From Dyella sp. GSA-30 (GTDB lineage: Bacteria > Pseudomonadota > Gammaproteobacteria > Xanthomonadales > Rhodanobacteraceae), in assembly GCF_027924605.1 (NCBI RefSeq), contig NZ_AP027042.1:4627524-4691523 (forward strand): a stretch of DNA of 64,000 nucleotides, written 5' to 3'. Below are positions 8,793 to 17,017 of the stretch, piece by piece; within the stretch, counting starts at the first letter, position 1, and each line of letters starts with the position of its first letter. The notes beneath the pieces were generated by a model. It was not told where the DNA came from and did not search any database. It saw only the letters and a program-made list of their open reading frames with translations. Position numbers and translations under genes: made by a program.

Positions 8793-9268
8793 CGCTTTGG
8801 CCGATTGCCGACGTTGTGCCGCATAGCGGCGACATGAGCTTGCTCGATCGCATGATCGAACTCGATGCCGAACGGATCGTGTGCACGACGACGATTCGGG
8901 CGGGCGGCCTTTTCAGCGACGCCGATGGAGGCTTCCCAGCCTGGGCCGGTGTCGAATTGATGGCACAAAGCGTTGCTGCCTGGGCCGGTGCACACTCGCT
9001 CAACGAGCAAAAGCCGATCCGCCTGGGCTTTCTCCTGGGTACACGCCACTACAAATGCAATGTCGATCGCTTTCCCGCCGGTTGCACGCTGCGCATCGAG
9101 GCGGAGCGCGTGTTTCACGACGAGAGCGGCATGGGTTCGTTTGCTTGCCGCATCGAGGCGGCGGGGATCGAGGCTAACGCGCGCCTGAGCGTTTTCAGCC
9201 CGCCCGATGCGGATCTCTTTTTCACCCAGACAGCCGCCGTCGGCACGCAAGGAATATCCCATGACTGA
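8789..9268 (+). CDS. 3-hydroxyacyl-ACP dehydratase (ApeP type)
   Basis: Hot-dog dehydratase of 159 residues. The N-terminal VVPHSGDMSLLD places the catalytic histidine at His12, and FPAWAGVELMAQ supplies the acidic partner Glu56 on the central helix. This pattern is characteristic of ApeP-like dehydratases, which pair with the ApeI-like enzyme to form the conjugated double bonds. It is translationally coupled to KS 3 and overlaps the ketoreductase start by 8 bases. Confidence 0.88.
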   Translation: MTLWPIADVVPHSGDMSLLDRMIELDAERIVCTTTIRAGGLFSDADGGFPAWAGVELMAQSVAAWAGAHSLNEQKPIRLGFLLGTRHYKCNVDRFPAGCTLRIEAERVFHDESGMGSFACRIEAAGIEANARLSVFSPPDADLFFTQTAAVGTQGISHD

Positions 9269-9989
9269 CACCGTCCTGGTCACCGGCTCCAGCCGTGGTA
9301 TCGGCCGAGCCATTGCGCTGCGTCTTGCCGACGCGGGTTACGACGTCGTACTGCATTGCCGCTCGCGCCGCGAGGAGGCCGACGGCGTCGCGGCACAGAT
9401 CCATGCCCTGGGGCGCCAAGCGCGCGTGTTGCAGTTCGACATTGCCGACCGCGCTGCTTGCAAGGCGGCGCTGGAGAGCGACGTCGAAGCGCATGGTGCG
9501 TATTACGGTGTGGTCTGCAATGCCGGACTTACGCGCGACGGCGCGTTTCCGGCACTGAGCGACGACGATTGGGACCAGGTTCTGCGCACTAACCTCGACG
9601 GCTTCTACAACGTATTGCATCCCCTGATCATGCCGATGATCCGTCGTCGTGCAGCCGGACGCATCGTTTGCATCACCTCGGTGTCGGGCATGATCGGCAA
9701 CCGCGGCCAGGTCAACTACAGCGCCTCCAAAGCCGGCGTCATCGGCGCGGCCAAGGCACTGGCGGTCGAGCTGGCCAAGCGCAAGATCACCGTCAACTGC
9801 GTCGCACCCGGGCTGATCGATACCGACATGCTCAGCGACGATCTGCCGCTCGAGGAGATTCTCAAGGCGATCCCGATGCAACGCGCGGGCAACGCCGAGG
9901 AAGTCGCCGCCGCCGTGCAGTTTCTGCTCAGCGCGGATGCTGGCTATATCACCCGCCAGGTGCTGGCGGTCAACGGCGGGCTGTGTTGA
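9261..9989 (+). CDS. 3-ketoacyl-ACP reductase, FabG-like (ApeQ type)
   Basis: Classical short-chain dehydrogenase of about 242 residues. It shows the NADP-binding motif TGSSRGIG (8-15), CNAG at 86-89, catalytic Asn111, Ser140, Tyr153 and Lys157 (YSASK), and VAPGLIDT after the active site. It reduces the 3-ketoacyl-ACP made by the ketosynthases. ATG 9261 has AAGGAA upstream at 9249-9254; longer versions starting at 9207 are unlikely. It is the last enzyme of the synthase block, matching ApeQ position. Confidence 0.93.
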   Translation: MTDTVLVTGSSRGIGRAIALRLADAGYDVVLHCRSRREEADGVAAQIHALGRQARVLQFDIADRAACKAALESDVEAHGAYYGVVCNAGLTRDGAFPALSDDDWDQVLRTNLDGFYNVLHPLIMPMIRRRAAGRIVCITSVSGMIGNRGQVNYSASKAGVIGAAKALAVELAKRKITVNCVAPGLIDTDMLSDDLPLEEILKAIPMQRAGNAEEVAAAVQFLLSADAGYITRQVLAVNGGLC

Positions 9990-10032
9990 GCCTGTTGCGC
10001 ACGTTCTTTTCCACCGAAGGAGGTCTATCCGC

Positions 10033-10470
10033 ATGAAAGCTACTTATCTCGTCGCCGCCCTGCTCTTTGCGTTTCCGGCCGTCAGCATGGCCGCCGACAA
10101 AATCGTGCACCTGCCCATCCAGGCGGCGATCGACGGCGCCACCAAGGACGGCAAGCTCGACGGCACGGTGAAGTTCTATCTCGCCGGCAACCATCCGGCC
10201 GGCAAGGCGACGGTGGTCAACGACAACGTCACGCTCAGCCGCAAGACCAATGCGTTCGCCAAGTCCGACGAGGACACCTGCAACCGCGTGATGCAGTCGG
10301 TGCTGATCGCTTTGCAGGACGATGCCAAGCATGCGGGTGCCGATGCGGTGGTAGACATCGTCAGCAACTACAACGACGTGGTTTACAGCGACCCGAACAA
10401 CTACGAATGCCATAAGGGCTTCTTGATGTCGGGTGTAGCGGTGAAGGCGAAGTTTGCCAAGGTGCATTGA
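10033..10470 (+). CDS. Small secreted protein of unknown function at the end of the polyene operon
   Basis: Protein of 145 residues with a Sec signal peptide (hydrophobic ALLFAFPAV core, cleavage after SMA-A near residue 21), so probably periplasmic. The mature part contains the pattern ADAVVDIVSNYN, reminiscent of small beta-rich proteins of the YbjQ/YdgH kind, and two cysteines (in EDTCNRV and YECHKG). GAAGGAGG at 10016-10023 fixes ATG 10033; it follows the ketoreductase by 43 bases and is probably in the same operon. Function unknown; a role at the outer-membrane side of pigment handling is only a guess from position. Confidence 0.72.
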   Translation: MKATYLVAALLFAFPAVSMAADKIVHLPIQAAIDGATKDGKLDGTVKFYLAGNHPAGKATVVNDNVTLSRKTNAFAKSDEDTCNRVMQSVLIALQDDAKHAGADAVVDIVSNYNDVVYSDPNNYECHKGFLMSGVAVKAKFAKVH

Positions 10471-10511
10471 GGGCGGCTGCAGCGTTCGCTTTGCGAACTG
10501 CGGGGAGTAAG

Positions 10512-10615
10512 GAGCGAGGAGTGAGTGAAGAGGAGTGAGGAGTAAGAGTGAAGGGCAAGAGCAAGAGCAAGGGCTCTTCTCTCACTCCTCACTCCTCTTC
10601 ACTCACTCCTCGCTC
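10512..10615. repeat. 32-bp perfect inverted repeat (convergent gene end)
   Basis: Arms 10512-10543 and 10584-10615 are exact reverse complements built from the purine-rich unit GAGTGAGTGAAGAGGAGTGA. They are separated by 40 bases that hold another overlapping pair (GAGCAAGAGC near 10559 and GCTCTTGCTC at 10612-10621). It lies between the convergent ends of the secreted-protein gene and the TonB receptor gene and could end transcription from both sides. No T-run follows either arm, so a classical Rho-independent terminator is uncertain. Confidence 0.85.
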
Positions 10616-10623
10616 TTGCTCTC

Positions 10624-12828
10624 TCACTGCAACGCAACCTCCACACTAGCCCGCAACACCCGCGGCGCCCCCTGATTCATGATGCTCTCCCAACCCACCA
10701 ACCAGTACTTCTCGTTGGTGATGTTGTCGAGATTCAAACGGAACGTCACCGGATACTGCCCCACCCGGGTCGTTACGCGGGTGCCCACGTCGAACGTGTG
10801 GTACGCCCCGGCGATATTGCTGTTGTTCGATTCCAGCGGCCGGTTGCCGACGTAGCGACCGCCGGCCGTGAGCACCCAGCCCGGCATGGTCGGCACGGCA
10901 TATTCGATATAGCTGCTGGCCTGGAAACGCGCCGAACCAAAAGCCCGCTTGCCTTCGACCGTGGGATCGGCGCGCTCATTGGTAGCGTCCAGCCACATCG
11001 CGCTGCCTAGCAACGTCCATTGCGAACCGAGCCGGGTCTGTCCGGAGAGTTCAAAGCCGTCAAAGCGCACCTGGCCATCCTGGGTCATGAAGCGCTGGTT
11101 GTCGCGCACCACCGAATACGCCAGGCCACGTTCGATGCGAAAGACCGCGGCATTGAGGTTCCAGCTATCCTGCGCGAACTTCGCGCCCAGCTCATATTGC
11201 TTGCTGGTCATTGGCGCGAAGACTTCGCCTTCGTTCGCATACCCTTGGCCGGCCGGCACGCTGGTGCCCTCTTCCAGCGACTTGACGTAGCTGGCGTAGA
11301 CCGTCATCCATGCGGCGGGCTTGTACATCAAGGCGACAGTCGGCGTAACGGGTTTGCGCTCGTACAAGGCATTGCGCTTGCCGTCGCCGAAATAGTTGTA
11401 GCCACTTTGCGTGTAGTCGATCGCACGCAGTCCAAGCAATGCCTGCCATTGCTCGCTGAAGGTGACGGTATCACTGGCGAATACCGCGCCCTGTGTTTCG
11501 CTCGATGAATCGCGTACGTGGCGAATCAACGCAATCGGCGATTGCGGGAAGTCGCTCGGGTTATGGATATTGCCGATGCCCAGGTCAGCTTCATCGAAGA
11601 TATTGTCGCCATAGCGTTGCATGTTTTTCTGCCACGCCGCGCCAATAACAACGTCATGCTTGAGTGAGCCTGTTTCGAAATGACCGTTGAGCATCGCCTG
11701 CGCGCTGCGATACAGATAGTCGGTGTAACCCAGGTACTGGTGCTCCAGATACTGCCCCTGGTTGTCGAGCAAGAAAATGGCGCTGTCGCGATTGCTTCGC
11801 CCTTGCAGCGTCATCGCAGCGTCGGCGCTGAGCGTCCAATCCGGCGAGATGTTCCAGGTGACGCCGGTGGTGGCCATGCGCATGCTGGTGCCATAGCCGG
11901 TGTCAGTCGAGCTGATGCGCTGGCTGCCTTTGAGCGGCGACGGGATCGATACGAATTGTGGCCCGTTCGGTTGGCACACACCAAAATCCTGACAGGGGAT
12001 CACACCGTACATCGCACCACGAATGTGGCGGTCCTGGTAAAGACTGTCGAAGTGCCAGGTCAGTTGATCGTTGATACGCCAGTCCAGGCCCAGCGAGACC
12101 GACTTGCGCTTGATGTAGCCGTTGTCGACATAGGTACCGCCCTGCTCGTTCACCGCGTCCAGGCGATAGCCGAACTGGTGATCCTTGCCGAAGCGGCCAC
12201 CCAGATCGGCCTCCTCGGTGATCGAGGAACGGGAGGTATAGCCCAGGCGAAATGTCGCCGTCGGCTGCTCGGTGGGCTTCTTGGTGACGAAATTCAGCAT
12301 GCCGCCCGGCTGCGAGAAGCCATACATGAAACCGGACAGCCCCTTGAGCAGTTCGATCTGCTGGAAATGTTCGACCGGGATATCGGCAGCCCATGCCGGC
12401 ACCGACATGCCGTTGATGCGGTAACCGTTCAATTCGTCGATCTGCAGCCCGCGTACGCTGAAGGCCGAGTTTTCGCCCGAGTAGCCGTTGCTGAAAGGCG
12501 TCGTGCTGGCATCGCCCTTGAACACGTCATTGATGTTGTTGGCTTGGCGGTTCTTGATCAGTTCTTCGGTCACCGCGTCGATCGAGAACGGCGTATCGAG
12601 CAAGGCACGGTTGCCGAGCGCGCCGGCCGACGCGTTATCGGTGCGGTACGCATCGACCGCCGTCGCATTGACCCGAATGCCTTCGAGTACCGTCGCCTTG
12701 CGCGGGTCCGTGGTCGCACCGGTGTCGTCGGCATGGACGGAGGTGGCGCAGGCCAGGGCCAGCGGCAAGAGCTTCAAGGAAAACGACACGGATTTCCGCG
12801 ACGCGGAAGGCGACAGAATGGAGTTCAA
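10624..12828 (-). CDS. TonB-dependent siderophore receptor
   Basis: Outer-membrane receptor of 734 residues. A signal peptide (SLKLLPLALACATSVHA) precedes a plug domain with LLDTPFSIDAVTEELI, FSVRGLQIDELNGYRINGM, IELLKGLSGFMYG and PGGMLNFVTKKP; the rest is a beta barrel with alternating aromatic strands. This is the ferric-siderophore class that imports iron chelates with energy from TonB-ExbBD. No ATG exists in the signal region; TTG at 12828 is the likely start because it keeps the basic N-terminal part. The C-terminal residue is Gln rather than the usual aromatic. A Fur-like box lies about 70 bases upstream. Confidence 0.92.
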   Translation of the reverse strand: MNSILSPSASRKSVSFSLKLLPLALACATSVHADDTGATTDPRKATVLEGIRVNATAVDAYRTDNASAGALGNRALLDTPFSIDAVTEELIKNRQANNINDVFKGDASTTPFSNGYSGENSAFSVRGLQIDELNGYRINGMSVPAWAADIPVEHFQQIELLKGLSGFMYGFSQPGGMLNFVTKKPTEQPTATFRLGYTSRSSITEEADLGGRFGKDHQFGYRLDAVNEQGGTYVDNGYIKRKSVSLGLDWRINDQLTWHFDSLYQDRHIRGAMYGVIPCQDFGVCQPNGPQFVSIPSPLKGSQRISSTDTGYGTSMRMATTGVTWNISPDWTLSADAAMTLQGRSNRDSAIFLLDNQGQYLEHQYLGYTDYLYRSAQAMLNGHFETGSLKHDVVIGAAWQKNMQRYGDNIFDEADLGIGNIHNPSDFPQSPIALIRHVRDSSSETQGAVFASDTVTFSEQWQALLGLRAIDYTQSGYNYFGDGKRNALYERKPVTPTVALMYKPAAWMTVYASYVKSLEEGTSVPAGQGYANEGEVFAPMTSKQYELGAKFAQDSWNLNAAVFRIERGLAYSVVRDNQRFMTQDGQVRFDGFELSGQTRLGSQWTLLGSAMWLDATNERADPTVEGKRAFGSARFQASSYIEYAVPTMPGWVLTAGGRYVGNRPLESNNSNIAGAYHTFDVGTRVTTRVGQYPVTFRLNLDNITNEKYWLVGWESIMNQGAPRVLRASVEVALQ

Positions 12829-12895
12829 AGTGGTAGCCCGCTATGTGGAAGTCGGCGTCTACCCCTCTGATGGGTACGTCCAGGCAGCAATTTTA

Positions 12896-12916
12896 ATTGA
12901 TAGTGATTCTTATTTG
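12896..12916 (-). promoter_or_regulatory. Candidate Fur box upstream of the TonB receptor
   Basis: Read on the minus strand the site is close to AATAAGAATCACTATCAATT, which matches the classical Fur core (GATAATGATAATCATTATC) in spacing and in most positions. It lies 70-90 bases before the receptor start in an AT-rich stretch unlike its surroundings. Iron-dependent repression is inferred. Confidence 0.65.
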
Positions 12917-13035
12917 CAACAATTTAACCTCAGGCTGGGCCTCGATCTGGTGCGGTGCGCCAAGGTCAACATAGCGGAGCCGGCTATCATCTAATGGTTT
13001 GCGCGATACAACGAAAGAACAGGAGAAGTTGCACC

Positions 13036-14193
13036 ATGCGTCCCTTCCCGCTTGGAGAAGACATCGACATGCTGCGCGAAAGCGTGCATGCGTTTGCCGA
13101 AAAAGAGATCGCGCCGCGCGCCGATCACATCGACCGCGACAATCTGTTCCCGGCCGACCTATGGAAGAAGTTCGGCGATATGGGCCTGCTGGGCATGACC
13201 ATTCCCGAGGAATACGGCGGCACCGGCATGGGCTTCCTCGCGCATATGGTGGCGATGGAAGAAATCTCGCGTGCATCGGGTTCGGTCGGCTTGTCGTACG
13301 GCGCGCACTCGAACCTGGCCGTGCAGAACATTTTTCATAACGGCAATGAAGCCCAGCGCCGCAAGTACATCCCCAAGATGTGCTCAGGCGAATACATCGG
13401 CGCGCTGGCGATGAGCGAGCCCGGCGCGGGTTCGGACGTGGTCGGCTCGATGAGCTGCAAGGCCGAACTGAAGGGTGACGTCTGGGTCGCCAACGGTTCG
13501 AAGATGTGGATCACCAACGGTCCCGATGCCGACGTGCTGCTGGTCTACATGCGCACGGCACCGCGCGTGGCCGGTAGCCGATGCATGACGGCGTTCATCG
13601 TCGAAAAAGGCATGAAGGGTTTTTCGACCGCGCAGAAGCTGGACAAGCTGGGCATGCGTGGTTCGAACACCTGCGAGCTGGTGTTCGAAGATTGCGAAAT
13701 CCCCGCCGAAAATATCGTCGGCGAAGTGAACGAAGGCGTGCGCGTGCTGATGAGCGGCCTGGATACCGAGCGCCTGGTGCTGTCGGGTGGCCCGATCGGT
13801 TTGATGCAGGCGGCGATGGACCTGGTCATTCCGTATGTGCGCGAGCGCAAGCAGTTCAACGCACCGATCGGTACGTTCGGGGTGATGCAGGCGAAAGTCG
13901 CCGATATGTACACCTCGCTGCAATCGTCGCGCGGCTTTGCGTACATGGTGGCGCAGCAGTTCGACAGTGGCTTGAAGTCGCGTATCGATCCGGCGGCGTG
14001 CTTGCTCAATGCCTCGGAGAAGGCGGTGCATGTCGCGCTGGAAGCGATCCAGGCCTTGGGCGGCAACGGCTATATCAACGAGTTCCCGGCCGGGCGCTTG
14101 CTGCGCGACGCCAAGCTTTATGAGATCGGCGCCGGGACGAACGAGATCCGTCGGATGTTGATTGGGCGTGAGTTGTTTCACGGCAAGGCGTAG
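13036..14193 (+). CDS. Acyl-CoA dehydrogenase, isovaleryl-CoA dehydrogenase type
   Basis: FAD-dependent dehydrogenase of about 385 residues. Domains appear in the usual order: helical N-terminal domain, beta domain with [13 protein letters not shown] (124-135) and WITNG, and C-terminal helical domain. Glu245 in [14 protein letters not shown] sits where isovaleryl-CoA dehydrogenase places its catalytic base, unlike most acyl-CoA dehydrogenases, so leucine catabolism (isovaleryl-CoA to 3-methylcrotonyl-CoA) is likely. QALGGNGY and [14 protein letters not shown] complete the family signatures. AGGAGA at 13020-13026 supports ATG 13036. The other leucine-degradation genes are not adjacent. Confidence 0.9.
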   Translation: MRPFPLGEDIDMLRESVHAFAEKEIAPRADHIDRDNLFPADLWKKFGDMGLLGMTIPEEYGGTGMGFLAHMVAMEEISRASGSVGLSYGAHSNLAVQNIFHNGNEAQRRKYIPKMCSGEYIGALAMSEPGAGSDVVGSMSCKAELKGDVWVANGSKMWITNGPDADVLLVYMRTAPRVAGSRCMTAFIVEKGMKGFSTAQKLDKLGMRGSNTCELVFEDCEIPAENIVGEVNEGVRVLMSGLDTERLVLSGGPIGLMQAAMDLVIPYVRERKQFNAPIGTFGVMQAKVADMYTSLQSSRGFAYMVAQQFDSGLKSRIDPAACLLNASEKAVHVALEAIQALGGNGYINEFPAGRLLRDAKLYEIGAGTNEIRRMLIGRELFHGKA

Positions 14194-14196
14194 GTA

Positions 14197-14336
14197 AGAG
14201 CGCCCCCTCACCCCAACCCTCTCCCCCGACAAAGCCAGGGGAGAGGGAGCCAAAAGCGCGCATGATTCAAACTTGCCTCACTGCGCTCCCTCTCCCCTGG
14301 CTTCGCCGGGGGAGAGGGCTGGGGTGAGGGGGCTCT
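14197..14336. repeat. Long near-perfect inverted repeat between convergent genes
   Basis: Arms at about 14197-14249 and 14286-14336 are reverse complements with only a few mismatches; they contain the CCCTCACCCCAACCCTCTCC motif common as a dispersed intergenic repeat in Xanthomonadales. It separates the convergent acyl-CoA dehydrogenase and methyltransferase genes, so it may act as a bidirectional terminator or mRNA-end stabiliser. Confidence 0.85.
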
Positions 14337-14945
14337 TCACTCAACCCACTGCGCCCGCTCCAACGCAGCAATATGTCGATCCAACCGCGGCCCCAGATAA
14401 CAATGCGAGCCGCACGACAGCAGCCCCACCTCGCGGAACGCCTTCAGATACCACCCCGGGGAACGCTTGTAGAACCCCACATGATCGCCGTCGACATCAT
14501 CGCGACTGGTAAACAATTCAAGAAACGCGACGCCTTCGAGCATCTCGCCGATCCCAAGCAGGCCCGCGCGAATCTCGGTCGGCTTCAGGTAATGCAGCAC
14601 ATCGGAACAGACGATCAAGTCGAAGCGCTGATCGAACCGTAGTTGTCCCAACTGCCCGAAGGTGGCCAAGCCGATATTGCGCGACCGCCCGTATCGCTCC
14701 ACCACGTACTCGCTGGCATCGAGCCCGCGATAGTGAACACCTGGCCGTAGCGCGCGCAGCGGTGCGCGCCACACGCCCTCGCCACAGCCCACGTCCAGCA
14801 CGTTGCGGATCGGGCGCCCCAGGTAATACTCCGCCTGTGCGACCACCATCGCCACTTTGCGTTTGAGCTCGGCAGCCGACCCGACGGCATGCGCCGGATC
14901 GCGGTACCACTTGTCGAAATAGGCTCGGTCGTAATGCTTGGTCAT
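14337..14945 (-). CDS. Class I SAM-dependent methyltransferase
   Basis: Methyltransferase of 202 residues with motif I VLDVGCGEGVW, an acidic loop YRGLDASEYV and motif IV-like FDLIVCSDVLHYL. The N-terminal MTKHYDRAYFDKWYRDP is shared with a group of stand-alone small-molecule methyltransferases. Its substrate cannot be inferred; it stands alone, convergent with the acyl-CoA dehydrogenase gene across the inverted repeat. Confidence 0.85.
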   Translation of the reverse strand: MTKHYDRAYFDKWYRDPAHAVGSAAELKRKVAMVVAQAEYYLGRPIRNVLDVGCGEGVWRAPLRALRPGVHYRGLDASEYVVERYGRSRNIGLATFGQLGQLRFDQRFDLIVCSDVLHYLKPTEIRAGLLGIGEMLEGVAFLELFTSRDDVDGDHVGFYKRSPGWYLKAFREVGLLSCGSHCYLGPRLDRHIAALERAQWVE

Positions 14946-15030
14946 GCGCGCATGGTAACGGCATCACCTGCCCCACACACCCCTGGCGCGAGCATGCAAC
15001 ACAGGTTTCCCGACCCATGGAGCCCTAGCC

Positions 15031-15318
15031 ATGCCCTTGATCCGTGTCCGCCTGTTCGGCACCCGCGCCAATGCCGATACGCTCATTTCCACGCTGCACA
15101 GCATCGAGGGAATCGAACGCGTCGAAGAACTCGACGACCCGGCGCAGTACACCCGCGACGACTCGAGCTCCAGCGAATCGATCGAAGACAGCAGCAGCGA
15201 TATGTTCTTTATCGAAGTGGAAGCGCACAACAGCAAACGAGCCAGCGTCGTACGCAATGTGATCGAGCTGGAAGCCGCCCGGCTCGACACCGTGGCCGAG
15301 GTTGTCGACGAGTTTTAG
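15031..15318 (+). CDS. Small acidic protein of unknown function
   Basis: Protein of 95 residues, not recognised. It begins MPLIRVRLFGTRANADTLI and could form a ferredoxin-like beta-alpha-beta fold (first strand, helix ADTLISTLHSI, strand VEELD). The middle is a serine- and acid-rich linker (DDSSSSESIEDSSSD, about 44-58), and the C-terminal half FFIEVEAHNSKRA...VIELEAARL could be another strand and helix. It lies upstream of the DUF1800/DUF1501 pair on the same strand but 136 bases away, so a link is not established. Confidence 0.65.
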   Translation: MPLIRVRLFGTRANADTLISTLHSIEGIERVEELDDPAQYTRDDSSSSESIEDSSSDMFFIEVEAHNSKRASVVRNVIELEAARLDTVAEVVDEF

Positions 15319-15454
15319 TTATCGCAAATTCCTGCGCCCAACCCAGGAATGAATCGCCACCGAATGCGGCCCGCCGATTTCGCGAAACCTGTCGGCGACA
15401 ACACAGGCTTTTGCGTTGAAGCTTGCAACGTCCTCAAAGCCGGTGCTCTTTCGC

Positions 15455-16999
15455 ATGGAAATTCCGACCGCCCGACGCTCAGCTTACGTGTGGCTTGCTT
15501 TTGCCTTGACCTGCGTAGCCGCTACGCCTGCCCTGGCCCGTGAAGAAACCCTTAGTCAGGACGATATCGCCTGGCTGCGCCGCGACAGTTTCGATTTGAA
15601 CAGCGCCACCGTCGCCCGCTATCGCGAACTCGGCCGCTCCCGCTTTCTCGACGAGCAACTGACCGACCGCGGCACCGACAACCTGCCGCCGGAAATCACT
15701 CAGCTGCTCGGCAGCTACGAGGTCAACAGTACGCCCAACGACGAAATGCTGGTGCGGCTCCAGGAAGAACAACAAAAAATTAAGGACATGCCGGACGGCG
15801 ACGCCAAGAACGACGCGCGCAAATTCCAGCAACAACATGCCAACGATTTACTGCAGCAGTCACAGGAGACCGTCATGTTGCGCGCCGTCTACGGCAGCAA
15901 CCAGTTGAAGGAACAGATGGTCTGGTTCTGGCTCAACCATTTCAGTGTCTATGGCGCCAAGGGGCGGGTTCGCTGGGTCGTCTCCGACTATGCGCAGAAC
16001 ACGATCCGCGCGCATGCGCTGGGCAAGTTCCGCGACCTGGTGATGGCGACACTGGAAAGCCCCGCCATGCTGGAGTTTCTGGACAATGCGCAGAACGCCA
16101 AGGGCCATGTCAACGAGAACTACGCTCGCGAACTGATGGAGCTGCACACGCTGGGCGTCCATGGCGGCTATACGCAGCAGGACGTGCAGCAGCTCGCTCT
16201 GATCCTTACCGGCGCCGGCATCGTGCCACCCAAGCGCGGTGGCGAACCGCCCAAGCTCAACCCTCAGATGCAGCCGCTCTACATTCGCCAGGGCGCTTTC
16301 GAGTTCAACCCGGCGCGCCACGATTTCAGCGATAAAACGCTGCTCGGCCAGACCATCAAGGGCAGCGGCTTCAAGGAGATTGAGCAGGCCGTCGACCTGA
16401 TTACGCGCCAGCCCGCCTGCGCGCAGTTCGTCTCGCGCAAGCTTGCCGAGTACTTTGTCGCCGACCAGCCACCGCAGACGCTGATCGACAAGATGGCTCG
16501 CACCTTCCGCCGCAGCGACGGCGATATCGGCAAGGTATTGCGCACGCTGTTCGAATCGAAGGAACTGCTGGCATCGCGCGGAAAGAAGTTCAAGGACCCG
16601 ACGCAGTTCGTCGTCTCCTCGGTGCGGCTTGCCTATGACGGCAAACCGCTCGTCAACGCCAAGCCGCTGCTCAACTGGCTCAATCAATTGGGCGAACCAG
16701 CATTCGGCCGCCTCACTCCCGATGGCTGGCCACTCGATTCCGTCGGCTGGTCGAGTTCCGGACAGATGTCCAAACGCTTTGAAATCGCGCGCGCCATCGG
16801 CACCGGCGACAACCGCCTGTTCACTCCCGAAGGCAGTCCGAAAGTCGGTGCCGGTTTCCCGATGCTGACCACGCGGCTGTTCTACGACGCGATCGAACCG
16901 AACCTTTCCGCTGCCACGCGCGATGCGCTCGGCAAGGCGGCCAGTCAGCAGGAATGGAACACCTTCCTGCTCTCCTCGCCCGATTTCAATTTCCGCTAA
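15455..16999 (+). CDS. DUF1800-family secreted protein
   Basis: DUF1800 protein of about 514 residues with a signal peptide (RRSAYVWLAFALTCVAATPALA). Family hallmarks are MVWFWLNHFSVY, ENYARELMELHTLGV, YTQQDVQQLALILTG, FEFNPARHDFSDKTLLG and GWPLDSVGW. The function of this family is unknown; it is almost always paired with a DUF1501 protein, as here. ATG 15455 is preferred over TTG 15416 because the signal peptide then begins normally. The gene ends 18 bases before the DUF1501 gene, so the two are an operon. Confidence 0.9.
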   Translation: MEIPTARRSAYVWLAFALTCVAATPALAREETLSQDDIAWLRRDSFDLNSATVARYRELGRSRFLDEQLTDRGTDNLPPEITQLLGSYEVNSTPNDEMLVRLQEEQQKIKDMPDGDAKNDARKFQQQHANDLLQQSQETVMLRAVYGSNQLKEQMVWFWLNHFSVYGAKGRVRWVVSDYAQNTIRAHALGKFRDLVMATLESPAMLEFLDNAQNAKGHVNENYARELMELHTLGVHGGYTQQDVQQLALILTGAGIVPPKRGGEPPKLNPQMQPLYIRQGAFEFNPARHDFSDKTLLGQTIKGSGFKEIEQAVDLITRQPACAQFVSRKLAEYFVADQPPQTLIDKMARTFRRSDGDIGKVLRTLFESKELLASRGKKFKDPTQFVVSSVRLAYDGKPLVNAKPLLNWLNQLGEPAFGRLTPDGWPLDSVGWSSSGQMSKRFEIARAIGTGDNRLFTPEGSPKVGAGFPMLTTRLFYDAIEPNLSAATRDALGKAASQQEWNTFLLSSPDFNFR

Positions 17000-17017
17000 G
17001 CGATATCGAGGTCAACC

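Noticed and set aside
11680-12870. Plus-strand open frame of 396 codons
   Set aside because: Antisense to the TonB receptor, whose signal peptide, plug and barrel are clear.
15860-16687. Minus-strand open frame
   Set aside because: Antisense to the DUF1800 gene with its conserved motifs.
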